Below are positions 11,306 to 17,857 of a DNA stretch of 40,119 nt, piece by piece. Numbering within the stretch: position 1 is the stretch's first letter; every line of letters starts with the position of its first letter. This DNA comes from an uncultured Aquimarina sp. (GTDB lineage: Bacteria; Bacteroidota; Bacteroidia; Flavobacteriales; Flavobacteriaceae). The notes under the pieces are model-generated. The model was not told where the DNA came from. It saw nothing but the letters and a program-made list of their open reading frames with translations, and ran no database searches. The stretch covers positions 1-40,119 of the forward strand of contig CANLRN010000036.1 in the NCBI GenBank assembly GCA_947493495.1, in the 5' to 3' direction. The translations under genes were made by a program, and so were the position numbers.

Positions 11306-11431
11306 TTCATATATCTAATTGTTAAAAGCTATTTGGATCAAAATGAAGCCTTCAATTTGCAGATAATGGCTAGTTTTTCTATTTCAAATCTTGTAAAAGA
11401 TGTAAATGATTTGTCCTTAGAGAAGTTTTTT

Positions 11432-11815
11432 TCATAATGTCATCATCCAATTACGCTGAAGTTTTTTAAATTTTTTAACCTCCTTGCGAAGTAGTCTAAC
11501 AAAATCTTTACCATTACTTTCAGAATGTTCTAATCGTTGACAATTTCGGTAAAGTTTATTAGTTAAATTCTCTAATAAACAAGCATGTTTTAAACGATCA
11601 TTTTGGAAAACTTGATTTTCTGCCTTAAGAATTTCTGGAACTAAGGAATCAGAATCTTTTATAATATCGCCCGTAAAATAAATAAAAGGATTTTCATTTC
11701 CGTTTTTCTCTAACGCAGAAAAATCGTGAACTAAATATTTAGAAACACTCTTTGATAGGATGAGTATTTCTAAGGCTTTTTTATATAATATTTTATTTTT
11801 AGGGCGTAATTCCAT
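11432..11815 (-). CDS. hypothetical helical protein
   Basis: 127 residues, no signal peptide or membrane segment, rich in lysine, leucine and asparagine. It reads as a small cytoplasmic helical bundle: ILYKKALEILILSKSVSKYL, then a segment with ENLTNKLYRN and a basic C-terminal helix KEVKKFKKLQRNW. I do not recognise the family. It is convergent with the preceding gene and divergent from the Lrp/AsnC regulator, 109 bases from it. The codon pattern looks coding. Confidence 0.6.
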   Translation of the reverse strand: MELRPKNKILYKKALEILILSKSVSKYLVHDFSALEKNGNENPFIYFTGDIIKDSDSLVPEILKAENQVFQNDRLKHACLLENLTNKLYRNCQRLEHSESNGKDFVRLLRKEVKKFKKLQRNWMMTL

Positions 11816-11924
11816 TTATAACAAAAATAAGAGTATTTAAAAAGATTTTACTTTTTACTTTAAAGTATAATTGGTAATTTGCTTTAGAAAATATTGTAAA
11901 TTTCACTTTTTTATTTAAATCATA

Positions 11925-12368
11925 ATGGATATCATTAACTGGAAGATTCTTCAATTATTACAGAACAATGCAAGGCTATCTAATGCAGAAATTGGCAGAA
12001 ATGTTGGCCTAAGTTCTCCTGCTGTAGCAGAACGCATAAAAAAAATGGAAGATCATGGAATCATAGAAGGGTATACTACCAAAGTTTCCTATTCTAAAAC
12101 TGGGTATCAGCTAAAAGCAATTATTACTTTAAGAGCTTTTATGGGGCGCTTAAAACCGTTTTTGTCTAAAATATCAGAATTTAGTGAAGTACTTAATTGT
12201 TATCGAATTACAGGGAACGAAAATATTATCATGGAGGTGGTGTTAGAGGATCAGTCTCATCTTCAAAGTTTTATTGATAGACTGATCACTTATGGAGAAG
12301 CTAAAACTCATATAATCTTATCTAATGTGGTCGAAAACAATCCGATTTTGAATAGAAATAATAAATAA
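11925..12368 (+). CDS. Lrp/AsnC family transcriptional regulator
   Basis: 147 residues, typical of the family. The N-terminal winged helix-turn-helix covers residues about 4-55 (INWKILQLLQNNARLSN, recognition helix around SSPAVAERIKKMEDHGII). The C-terminal RAM/ligand-binding domain at about 65-140 has the usual YRITGNENIIMEVVLED core. Such proteins bind amino acids and form octamers that regulate amino-acid metabolism or transport genes. The alanine-type symporter gene two genes downstream is a plausible target, but that is inference. It is followed after 26 bases by the membrane HTH protein, so the two are probably cotranscribed. Confidence 0.9.
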   Translation: MDIINWKILQLLQNNARLSNAEIGRNVGLSSPAVAERIKKMEDHGIIEGYTTKVSYSKTGYQLKAIITLRAFMGRLKPFLSKISEFSEVLNCYRITGNENIIMEVVLEDQSHLQSFIDRLITYGEAKTHIILSNVVENNPILNRNNK

Positions 12369-12394
12369 AATAGAATTACTATCTTTAGAATATC

Positions 12395-13540
12395 ATGTAC
12401 GTTACTTTAGAATATTATGTTACAGCAATAGTTTGTTTGATTACTGCTTTTGTAATTTATAGGATTTATTATAAAGAGAAACTAAAGAATCAGTCTTCTA
12501 TAGCAATTAGTGGTATTAAATGGTTTGGGTTTGCAATTTTTTTATGGGGATTGGGTGCTCTCATTACTATTATATTAGTACAATTAGTAGCTATTAAAAC
12601 GACCCATAAAATCGTAATTTATCTCGGAGTATTAATTTCGTTAACCAATTCATTAAGTATTTTACTTTCATTACCATCCATCGAGCATCAGAAAGAACGA
12701 AATATTATGGTTAGATTGGTACAACGTTTTTCTGAGAAGGAGTTTGTAACACTTTTTAGTGGTGTTTTACTAATGATAGCCTTTGTGTTTATTGTAACTT
12801 CGTATAGCAATACAGAGATTAGTAATAATTTTATTTGGCTTATAGACATCCCGATTTCTTTAATTGTTGCATTTGCTTTATTAAATGAACTGAGCAAGGC
12901 TTTTGCAAATCGGGCAATGAAATTCATGGTCGTTCCTTGTTTTTTATTATTTGTACTTATCGTAATTGCAGTTACACATAGAATTATACCACAAGATAGA
13001 GTACTAGAATACATAGATCAGGAATTTTGGAGCTTACTCGGAGTAATTGCTGGAGTTTCTTTTAAATTTTTATTTATTCTGTTATTTTCTATTCTGTTAT
13101 ATAGTTGGAAATTTCTTTCAGAAAAAGAACTAAAACAAACAGAATTGGAAGTTCTTATTGGAGAAAAAGATGCACTATTACATCAGCAGGAAAAATTAGT
13201 AATAGCTAACGAAAGTCATTTAGATACAATTACTACATTACAGAAACGCTTAAAAGAAAGTGAAGCAAAAATTAATGCATTAGAAGAATCTGCAAGAATA
13301 GCACTATCCGATAGACAAAATGAAGTGTTAGGAAATTTAGGAGTGTGCGGTACTAGTAAATCATATACCGAGATTGCCGAAGCAATGAATATTAGTTTAG
13401 ATGGTTTCCAAACCCATATTTACCAGATTAAAAAGGTACTTAAAATTAGTGGAGCCGATGGGAAAGAACAACTAATAGCATTTGCTAAAGCTAATAAATT
13501 ACTAAAATATGCCAACATCCAGAATAAAGACACTACTTAA
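12395..13540 (+). CDS. membrane-anchored helix-turn-helix (LuxR-like) regulator
   Basis: 381 residues. The first 245 contain about six to seven hydrophobic membrane segments (for example VTAIVCLITAFVIYRIYY near the start, FKFLFILLFSILLYSW near 225). A charged coiled-coil stretch of about 50 residues follows (KELKQTELEVLIGEKDALLHQQ to LEESARI). The C-terminus is a LuxR/GerE-like HTH from LSDRQNEVL through SYTEIAEAMNISLDGFQTHI to KKVLKISG, the usual 'tes HTH, four helices' layout. This suggests a membrane sensor that signals to its own DNA-binding tail. Ligand and targets are unknown. It lies directly after the Lrp/AsnC gene. Confidence 0.75.
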   Translation: MYVTLEYYVTAIVCLITAFVIYRIYYKEKLKNQSSIAISGIKWFGFAIFLWGLGALITIILVQLVAIKTTHKIVIYLGVLISLTNSLSILLSLPSIEHQKERNIMVRLVQRFSEKEFVTLFSGVLLMIAFVFIVTSYSNTEISNNFIWLIDIPISLIVAFALLNELSKAFANRAMKFMVVPCFLLFVLIVIAVTHRIIPQDRVLEYIDQEFWSLLGVIAGVSFKFLFILLFSILLYSWKFLSEKELKQTELEVLIGEKDALLHQQEKLVIANESHLDTITTLQKRLKESEAKINALEESARIALSDRQNEVLGNLGVCGTSKSYTEIAEAMNISLDGFQTHIYQIKKVLKISGADGKEQLIAFAKANKLLKYANIQNKDTT

Positions 13541-13643
13541 ACATATGCTTAAGTATACGTAATGTCTAATTTCATCAGTGCGTAATCTTTTCTTAAAGCT
13601 TGTTTTATTTAATCTTCGTCCGAAATCATAATATTCTGAACAG

Positions 13644-15245
13644 ATGAAGAAAATTACAGCGATATGTATTTCTTTTTTTTCATATGCATTTACTAATGCT
13701 CAAGAAAAACTAGAAAACTCAATTGATCAAAACATTAATGAAGGTTTTAAGAATGCTACAGATTGGTTTGTAGACGCTATTTTTGCCGAAATTCCAATTA
13801 CTTCTCAGGTTGGTATCCCATGGGTTTTGATTGTTTTGTTAGTAGGAGCATCTTATTTTACTATTTACTTTAGAGGCATAAACTATAGAAATTTCTGGAC
13901 TTCGGTAAATATTGTTAGAGGCAAGCATGATGATCTCGAATCTTCAAGCGTAATAGAGGTGTCAGAATCTGTTCATACACAAGATGGAGATCAACTGGAT
14001 ACGATTAGGATAGAAGGTGAAATAGGCGAGGTAAGTCATTTTCAGGCTTTAACTGCAGCTTTGTCGGCAACCGTTGGTTTAGGAAATGTCGCAGGTGTAG
14101 CTATTGCCTTGTCTATTGGAGGAGCAGGAGCAACTTTTTGGATGATTTTAGTAGGCTTTTTAGGAATGGCTTCTAAATTTGTAGAATGCACCTTAGGAGT
14201 AGCTTATAGAGAAATAGATGAAAATGGTACGGTGTATGGTGGGCCAATGTATTATTTAAGTAAAGGCCTAAAGGAAAAAGGACTGACCAATCTAGGAAAA
14301 GCATTAGCTATAATTTTCGCAATTATGTGTGTAGGTGGATCTTTTGGCGGCGGTAATATGTTTCAGGCTAATCAGGCTTTTAAGTTATTCGAACATGTAA
14401 CAGGTGCTGAAAATAGTTTTATCTATGGAAAAGGGTGGTTGTTTGGATTAGTAATGGCTGTTTTAGTAGGTATTGTGATTATTGGAGGTATTAAGAAGAT
14501 AGCCAAGGTAACAGATAAGATCGTACCTTCTATGGTTATTTTGTATGTAGTAGCTGTACTAATTGTTATAGCTATTAATTATAAAGTAATACCAGATGCT
14601 ATTTATGCTATTATACATGGAGCTTTTAGTCCAGAAGGGATAACAGGTGGCATGGTAGGAGTGATGATTCAAGGGTTTCGTAGAGCAGCTTTTTCTAATG
14701 AAGCAGGAATTGGATCAGCTTCTATCGCGCATTCGGCAGTTAGAACTAAATATGCAGCAAGTGAAGGTTTAGTTGCGTTACTAGAACCTTTTATAGATAC
14801 GGTAGTAATCTGTACAATGACTGCGATTGTTCTAGTAATTACTGGACAAATTAGTGTAGGAGCAGAAATTTCTGATGAACAAGGAGTCTTGCTTACTGCT
14901 AAAGCTTTAGAGAGTGGTATTTCTTGGTTTCCTTATATATTAAGTTTTGCAGTTACTCTTTTTGCTTTTTCATCTATGATTTCTTGGTCGTATTATGGAT
15001 ATCAGGCTTGGTCTTACCTGTTCGGAAGAAAAAAATATGTAGCATATATCTACAAGAGTATCTTTTGTGTCTGCATTATTATAGGAGCTGCAGTTAGTTT
15101 AACAGCGGTTACTGATTTTTCGGATGCTATGATTTTTTCTATGATGGTGCCTAACATGATAGGATTATTTATAATGAGACCAGTGGTAGCCAAAGAACTC
15201 AGTAAGTATAAACAAGCTATACTTACTAAGAGTAAATTTTTGTGA
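13644..15245 (+). CDS. alanine/sodium symporter (AGCS family)
   Basis: 533 residues. An N-terminal signal-like segment (ending TNAQ) and an extracytoplasmic stretch lead into about eleven membrane helices. Family-typical stretches are ATVGLGNVAGVAIAL with GGAGATFWM (about residues 140-170) and AAFSNEAGIGSASIAHSA (about 350). AGCS proteins import alanine or glycine with sodium (or protons) across the inner membrane. A hydrophilic insertion of about 60 residues between helix 1 and the first signature (SSSVIEVSE to EIGEV) is a feature of flavobacterial members as I recall them. It is located between the regulator pair and the structured RNA copy A. Confidence 0.92.
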   Translation: MKKITAICISFFSYAFTNAQEKLENSIDQNINEGFKNATDWFVDAIFAEIPITSQVGIPWVLIVLLVGASYFTIYFRGINYRNFWTSVNIVRGKHDDLESSSVIEVSESVHTQDGDQLDTIRIEGEIGEVSHFQALTAALSATVGLGNVAGVAIALSIGGAGATFWMILVGFLGMASKFVECTLGVAYREIDENGTVYGGPMYYLSKGLKEKGLTNLGKALAIIFAIMCVGGSFGGGNMFQANQAFKLFEHVTGAENSFIYGKGWLFGLVMAVLVGIVIIGGIKKIAKVTDKIVPSMVILYVVAVLIVIAINYKVIPDAIYAIIHGAFSPEGITGGMVGVMIQGFRRAAFSNEAGIGSASIAHSAVRTKYAASEGLVALLEPFIDTVVICTMTAIVLVITGQISVGAEISDEQGVLLTAKALESGISWFPYILSFAVTLFAFSSMISWSYYGYQAWSYLFGRKKYVAYIYKSIFCVCIIIGAAVSLTAVTDFSDAMIFSMMVPNMIGLFIMRPVVAKELSKYKQAILTKSKFL

Positions 15246-15298
15246 GAATAAGCTAGTTGTTATGTAGGTTTTGGCATAAATTTTGTTAATATAATACT

Positions 15299-15405
15299 AA
15301 GAGAGGTTATTCTCTTCTTGTGTAAGGACATTAGTTATGGGAGACTAAAGAGAGTACAAGAGAAAAACAAAAAACGTTTGAATTTATTTTCAAGCGTTTT
15401 TTTTA
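15299..15405 (+). ncRNA. structured RNA copy A (unassigned family), upstream of mscS
   Basis: This is a diverged copy of the element also found at 16580-16712 and 17076-17213. It keeps GTGTAAGGACATTAG (15320-15334) and CTAAAGAGAGTAC (15345-15357). The ends are closed by TTCTCTT (15310-15316) with AAGAGAA (15358-15364), and TTAGT with ACTAA (or GACTAA) forms the inner stem. A different 5' segment, AAGAGA (15299-15304), can also pair with TCTCTT, giving two exclusive folds. A strong terminator follows 7 bases later and ends 26 bases before the mscS start. It could be an independent small RNA or an mscS leader/attenuator. Confidence 0.6.
15371..15405 (+). terminator. terminator after structured RNA copy A
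   Basis: AAACGTTTGAA and TTCAAGCGTTT pair with a G-T and an A-based loop (TTTATT), followed by eight or more T. It sits 26 bases before the mscS ATG, so transcripts from copy A would end before mscS unless read-through is regulated. Confidence 0.85.
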
Positions 15406-15430
15406 TATTTTAGAAATCTAAAAACTAACC

Positions 15431-16249
15431 ATGGAAAAACTACACGAATATTTAGAAATTTTAATTGATAAAACAGTTTTTTTTGCCCCAAGAATTATTG
15501 GTGCTGCATTAATATTCTGGATTGGATTTAAACTTATTAAAAAAATAATAGGGTTAATAGATAAAACATTAAAGAAAACTGGTATTTCTGATACTATGCG
15601 TCCTTTTTTGTTATCCATTATATCTGTTATACTAAAAATAGCGGTTATCTTTATTATTGTTACTATTCTAGGAGTAGATCTATCCGGAATGTTAGCCATA
15701 TTAGCTGCAGTTGGTTTTGCAATTGGTATGTCTTTACAGGGGAGCCTAGGTAATTTTGCATCTGGTATCTTAATTATGTTTCTCAAGCCTTATGAAGTAG
15801 ATGATTGGATTCAGGTTGGAGAATCTTTTGGAAAAGTAAAAGAAATAGGGATATTTAGCACTATAGTTATTACGCCTGGGGATAAAGTATTGATCATTCC
15901 TAATTCTAAAATAACAGATGATGTAGTTGCTAATTACTCTAAGAAAGGGGTAGTTAGACTAGAGATTGGGGTTTCGATGCCATATAATGAAGATTTCCCT
16001 AAAGTAAAAAAAGTAATCGAAGATGCTTTGAAACCTATTGATAAAATTCTTGAAACTCCTGCATTAGAAGTAGGAATAGAAAATTTTGATTCACATAATA
16101 TATTGATAGCAGTACGACCATATGTAAAACCAGATGATTTCTGGGAAGTTACTTTTGCAGCACATAAAGAAATTAAAAAGGAATTTAGTAGGCATGATAT
16201 TAAGGTAGCCTATTCTGAAGGAGTAGAGTTGGGGAATATCGGAGGATAA
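15431..16249 (+). CDS. mscS: small-conductance mechanosensitive channel (MscS family)
   Basis: 272 residues, close to E. coli MscS (286). Three N-terminal membrane helices lie at about residues 15-37, 58-80 and 86-108. The third carries the pore signature AAVGFAIGMSLQGSLGNFASG, continued by the family's LKPYEVDDWIQV beta domain. The C-terminal cytoplasmic cage follows (about 180-265). It releases solutes on hypo-osmotic shock through the inner membrane. The start ATG (preceded by AAACTAACC) fits the first helix. It is preceded by a structured RNA plus terminator and followed by a long gene-free stretch. Confidence 0.93.
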   Translation: MEKLHEYLEILIDKTVFFAPRIIGAALIFWIGFKLIKKIIGLIDKTLKKTGISDTMRPFLLSIISVILKIAVIFIIVTILGVDLSGMLAILAAVGFAIGMSLQGSLGNFASGILIMFLKPYEVDDWIQVGESFGKVKEIGIFSTIVITPGDKVLIIPNSKITDDVVANYSKKGVVRLEIGVSMPYNEDFPKVKKVIEDALKPIDKILETPALEVGIENFDSHNILIAVRPYVKPDDFWEVTFAAHKEIKKEFSRHDIKVAYSEGVELGNIGG

Positions 16250-16579
16250 TCATAATTATTTCAGAGTACCCTAAGAGAAGTTACATCTGGTTTTATCCAC
16301 TGTTAGCAAGAATCCAAAAAAAGTCTTATCTCTTAATTCTTATTGCTTAGCAGTCTTGATTTTGATACGCTAACAGCTTGCAAGGTAAACTCTACATAGT
16401 AGTAATTAAATTAATATATTGGTTTTTTAACGACTAATTTAGTACTTAAACGATATTTTGTTAATAACTTTTATTTTTTTTACGGCGTAAACGTGTTTTT
16501 TTGTTTACTTTTATATAGCATAATGAACAACGTATAAACCGTTAATTAACATTTTAGAAAATAGTTTTTATAATTTAAA

Positions 16580-16712
16580 ATGTCAATTTGGATTACGTTA
16601 AATGATAAGTTAAGTGTGAGGACATTAGTCTGATAGACCCCAAATCTGTTAACTAAAGAGAGTACATAACTTATCTTAGAAAAAGTGACCTTAAGGGGGT
16701 CGCTTTTTTTTA
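16580..16712 (+). ncRNA. structured RNA copy B (unassigned family)
   Basis: Core GTGTGAGGACATTAG (16614-16628) and CTAAAGAGAGTAC (16653-16665) are identical or nearly so to copy C. They are closed by an outer stem GATAAGTTA (16604-16612) with TAACTTATC (16667-16675). The inner arm has TTAGT with ACTAA and then ATAGA with TCTGT around a C-rich CCCCAAA loop. A terminator (16682-16712) ends the transcript. The predicted length is about 130 nt. The start is estimated from alignment with copy C. The 6S-Flavo or Flavo-1 classes are possible homes, but I cannot confirm either. Confidence 0.65.
16682..16712 (+). terminator. terminator of structured RNA copy B
   Basis: AGTGACC pairs with GGTCGCT (one T-G pair) around a short loop, followed by an eight-T tract. 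It is placed 7 bases after the outer stem of the RNA. Confidence 0.85.
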
Positions 16713-17036
16713 TGCAAATTTCTAATATAAAATCAGAAAAGAACTACATACTTTTAGTATGTAGTCATAAAAGTTATTTCGCATTCATTTTACCAGTTTT
16801 CTATTGTACGATACATGGAAAGATGATAAGTATATTGAACACTAAGAGTATACTTGCTTTTCTTTATAAATAATGGTCTTGAATTACAGCATAAAAATCT
16901 ATGAGACTACAATCAGTTATTAATTTTGTGTATTTCATCGAATAATTATGTTTTTTAACGCATTATTTTTTGTAATAACATTTTTTTTGTAGTATATTTA
17001 TAACAACTTAAAAAATAAGATTATGTAGTTCTTTAA

Positions 17037-17069
17037 TTGACATTTTAAGTTATATGACGATATAATTTG
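17037..17069 (+). promoter_or_regulatory. putative promoter of structured RNA copy C
   Basis: TTG at 17037-17039 and TATAATTTG at 17061-17069, 21 bases apart, resemble the Bacteroidota -33 TTG / -7 TAnnTTTG promoter (one base longer in the -7 box). The equivalent position before copy B has TATAATTTA, so the -7-like box is kept while the TTG is not. Transcription would start near 17076. Confidence 0.4.
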
Positions 17070-17075
17070 AAATAT

Positions 17076-17213
17076 TAATTTGGAATACATAAGGGTTAGT
17101 TAAGTGTGAGGACATTAGTCTGATAGACCCCAAATCTGTAAGCTAAAGAGAGTACGTAATTTGCCCTAAAATTCAAAAAAAGCGTTCCCCTAGTTGGGAG
17201 CGCTTTTATATTT
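17076..17213 (+). ncRNA. structured RNA copy C (unassigned family)
   Basis: It has the same core as copy B: GTGTGAGGACATTAG at 17104-17118 and CTAAAGAGAGTAC at 17143-17155, with the same C-rich CCCCAAA loop. Its outer stem is AGGGTTAGTTA (17092-17102) with TAATTTGCCCT (17157-17167), which is a different sequence from copy B but still pairs. That is compensatory change and supports a conserved RNA structure. Its own terminator lies at 17177-17213. Confidence 0.65.
17177..17213 (+). terminator. terminator of structured RNA copy C
   Basis: AAAAGCG-TTCCC pairs with GGGA-GCGCTTTT around CTAGTT, followed by TATATTTT. Confidence 0.8.
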
Positions 17214-17532
17214 TAATTTGTTTCAGCGTAAATTTATCTCCTTGTTTTGATTCTAAATTCACATTAGTACCTTGTCAATACCATATTATAAATGGTAGTA
17301 GTAGGTGTTTTTTTGAATAATTTGATAGGTATCTTTACCATAGGTAAAAACATTCTTTTCTGAATTTTTTACAAAACAATGAATTGTTTGAAACCCTAAG
17401 ACTGGTAAAACCGAGAGTGTCCTAAGAGTTCTTGAAAAGGAATACCACTCTTTTTTACCCAAGTAAAAGATTTGCAGTTTTTTTTGAAATTTAAAATCTC
17501 TAAGTGGTTGGATTAGTATTCAGGAGTAACCC

Positions 17533-17657
17533 ATTTGCTGGAATAAAATGTTCCTTTTTCACCTCAGTTTCAGAATAAAAATAAACCGTAGCGCTGCTAT
17601 GCTTGATTTTTATTCTTCACTGAAATAAAAAAATCTTAATTTTCTTTTCCAGTAAAT
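17533..17657. repeat. imperfect inverted repeat / MITE-like hairpin (E1)
   Basis: The ends ATTTGCTGGAA and TTTTCCAGTAAAT are near-inverted, and inner arms TTTCAGAATAAAAAT and ATTTTTATTCTTCACTGAAA pair. The centre is CCGTAGCGCTGCTATG. About 125 bp could fold as one long hairpin. The central GTAG...CTATGCTTG is shared with the repeat at 32398-32558. Confidence 0.55.
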
Positions 17658-17857
17658 TCAAACAACAACTGGTATAACGTGCAAATTATAGTTTGAATAC
17701 TCTTTAAATTTTGTATAAATAAAAAGAGGTTTTTCATATTCAGATGCCTTATATCTTTTAGACATCTTCAAAATTTTTGGGCTACTAAAGCAGCTATTAA
17801 ATGTATTATGCTAGCCTTATATAATTCAACCGATTTATCTAGAAATTATTGAATGTT

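Larger units (their letters stand above)
16250..17857. other. 1.6-kb gene-free stretch with two tandem structured RNAs and a hairpin repeat
   Basis: No credible coding sequence. It contains RNA copy B (about 16580-16712), RNA copy C (about 17076-17213) and an imperfect inverted repeat (17533-17657). The segment upstream of B and C is itself alignable over roughly 150-200 bases (shared GTTTTTTAACG, ACATTTTA, TATAATTT, AATTTGGA-TAC), so B and C look like a decayed tandem duplication including their promoters. I see nothing recognisable in 16250-16430 or 17220-17530. Confidence 0.7.

Noticed and set aside
15418..15786. 122-codon minus-strand frame overlapping mscS
   Set aside because: It is antisense to the conserved MscS helices; no independent support.
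16685..16873. 62-codon frame starting in the terminator of RNA copy B
   Set aside because: It starts inside the terminator hairpin and has no protein-like pattern; chance open frame.
15299..17213. RNA copies read as tRNAs or CRISPR-like repeats
   Set aside because: No cloverleaf or CCA-like end, spacing is irregular and each unit has its own terminator.
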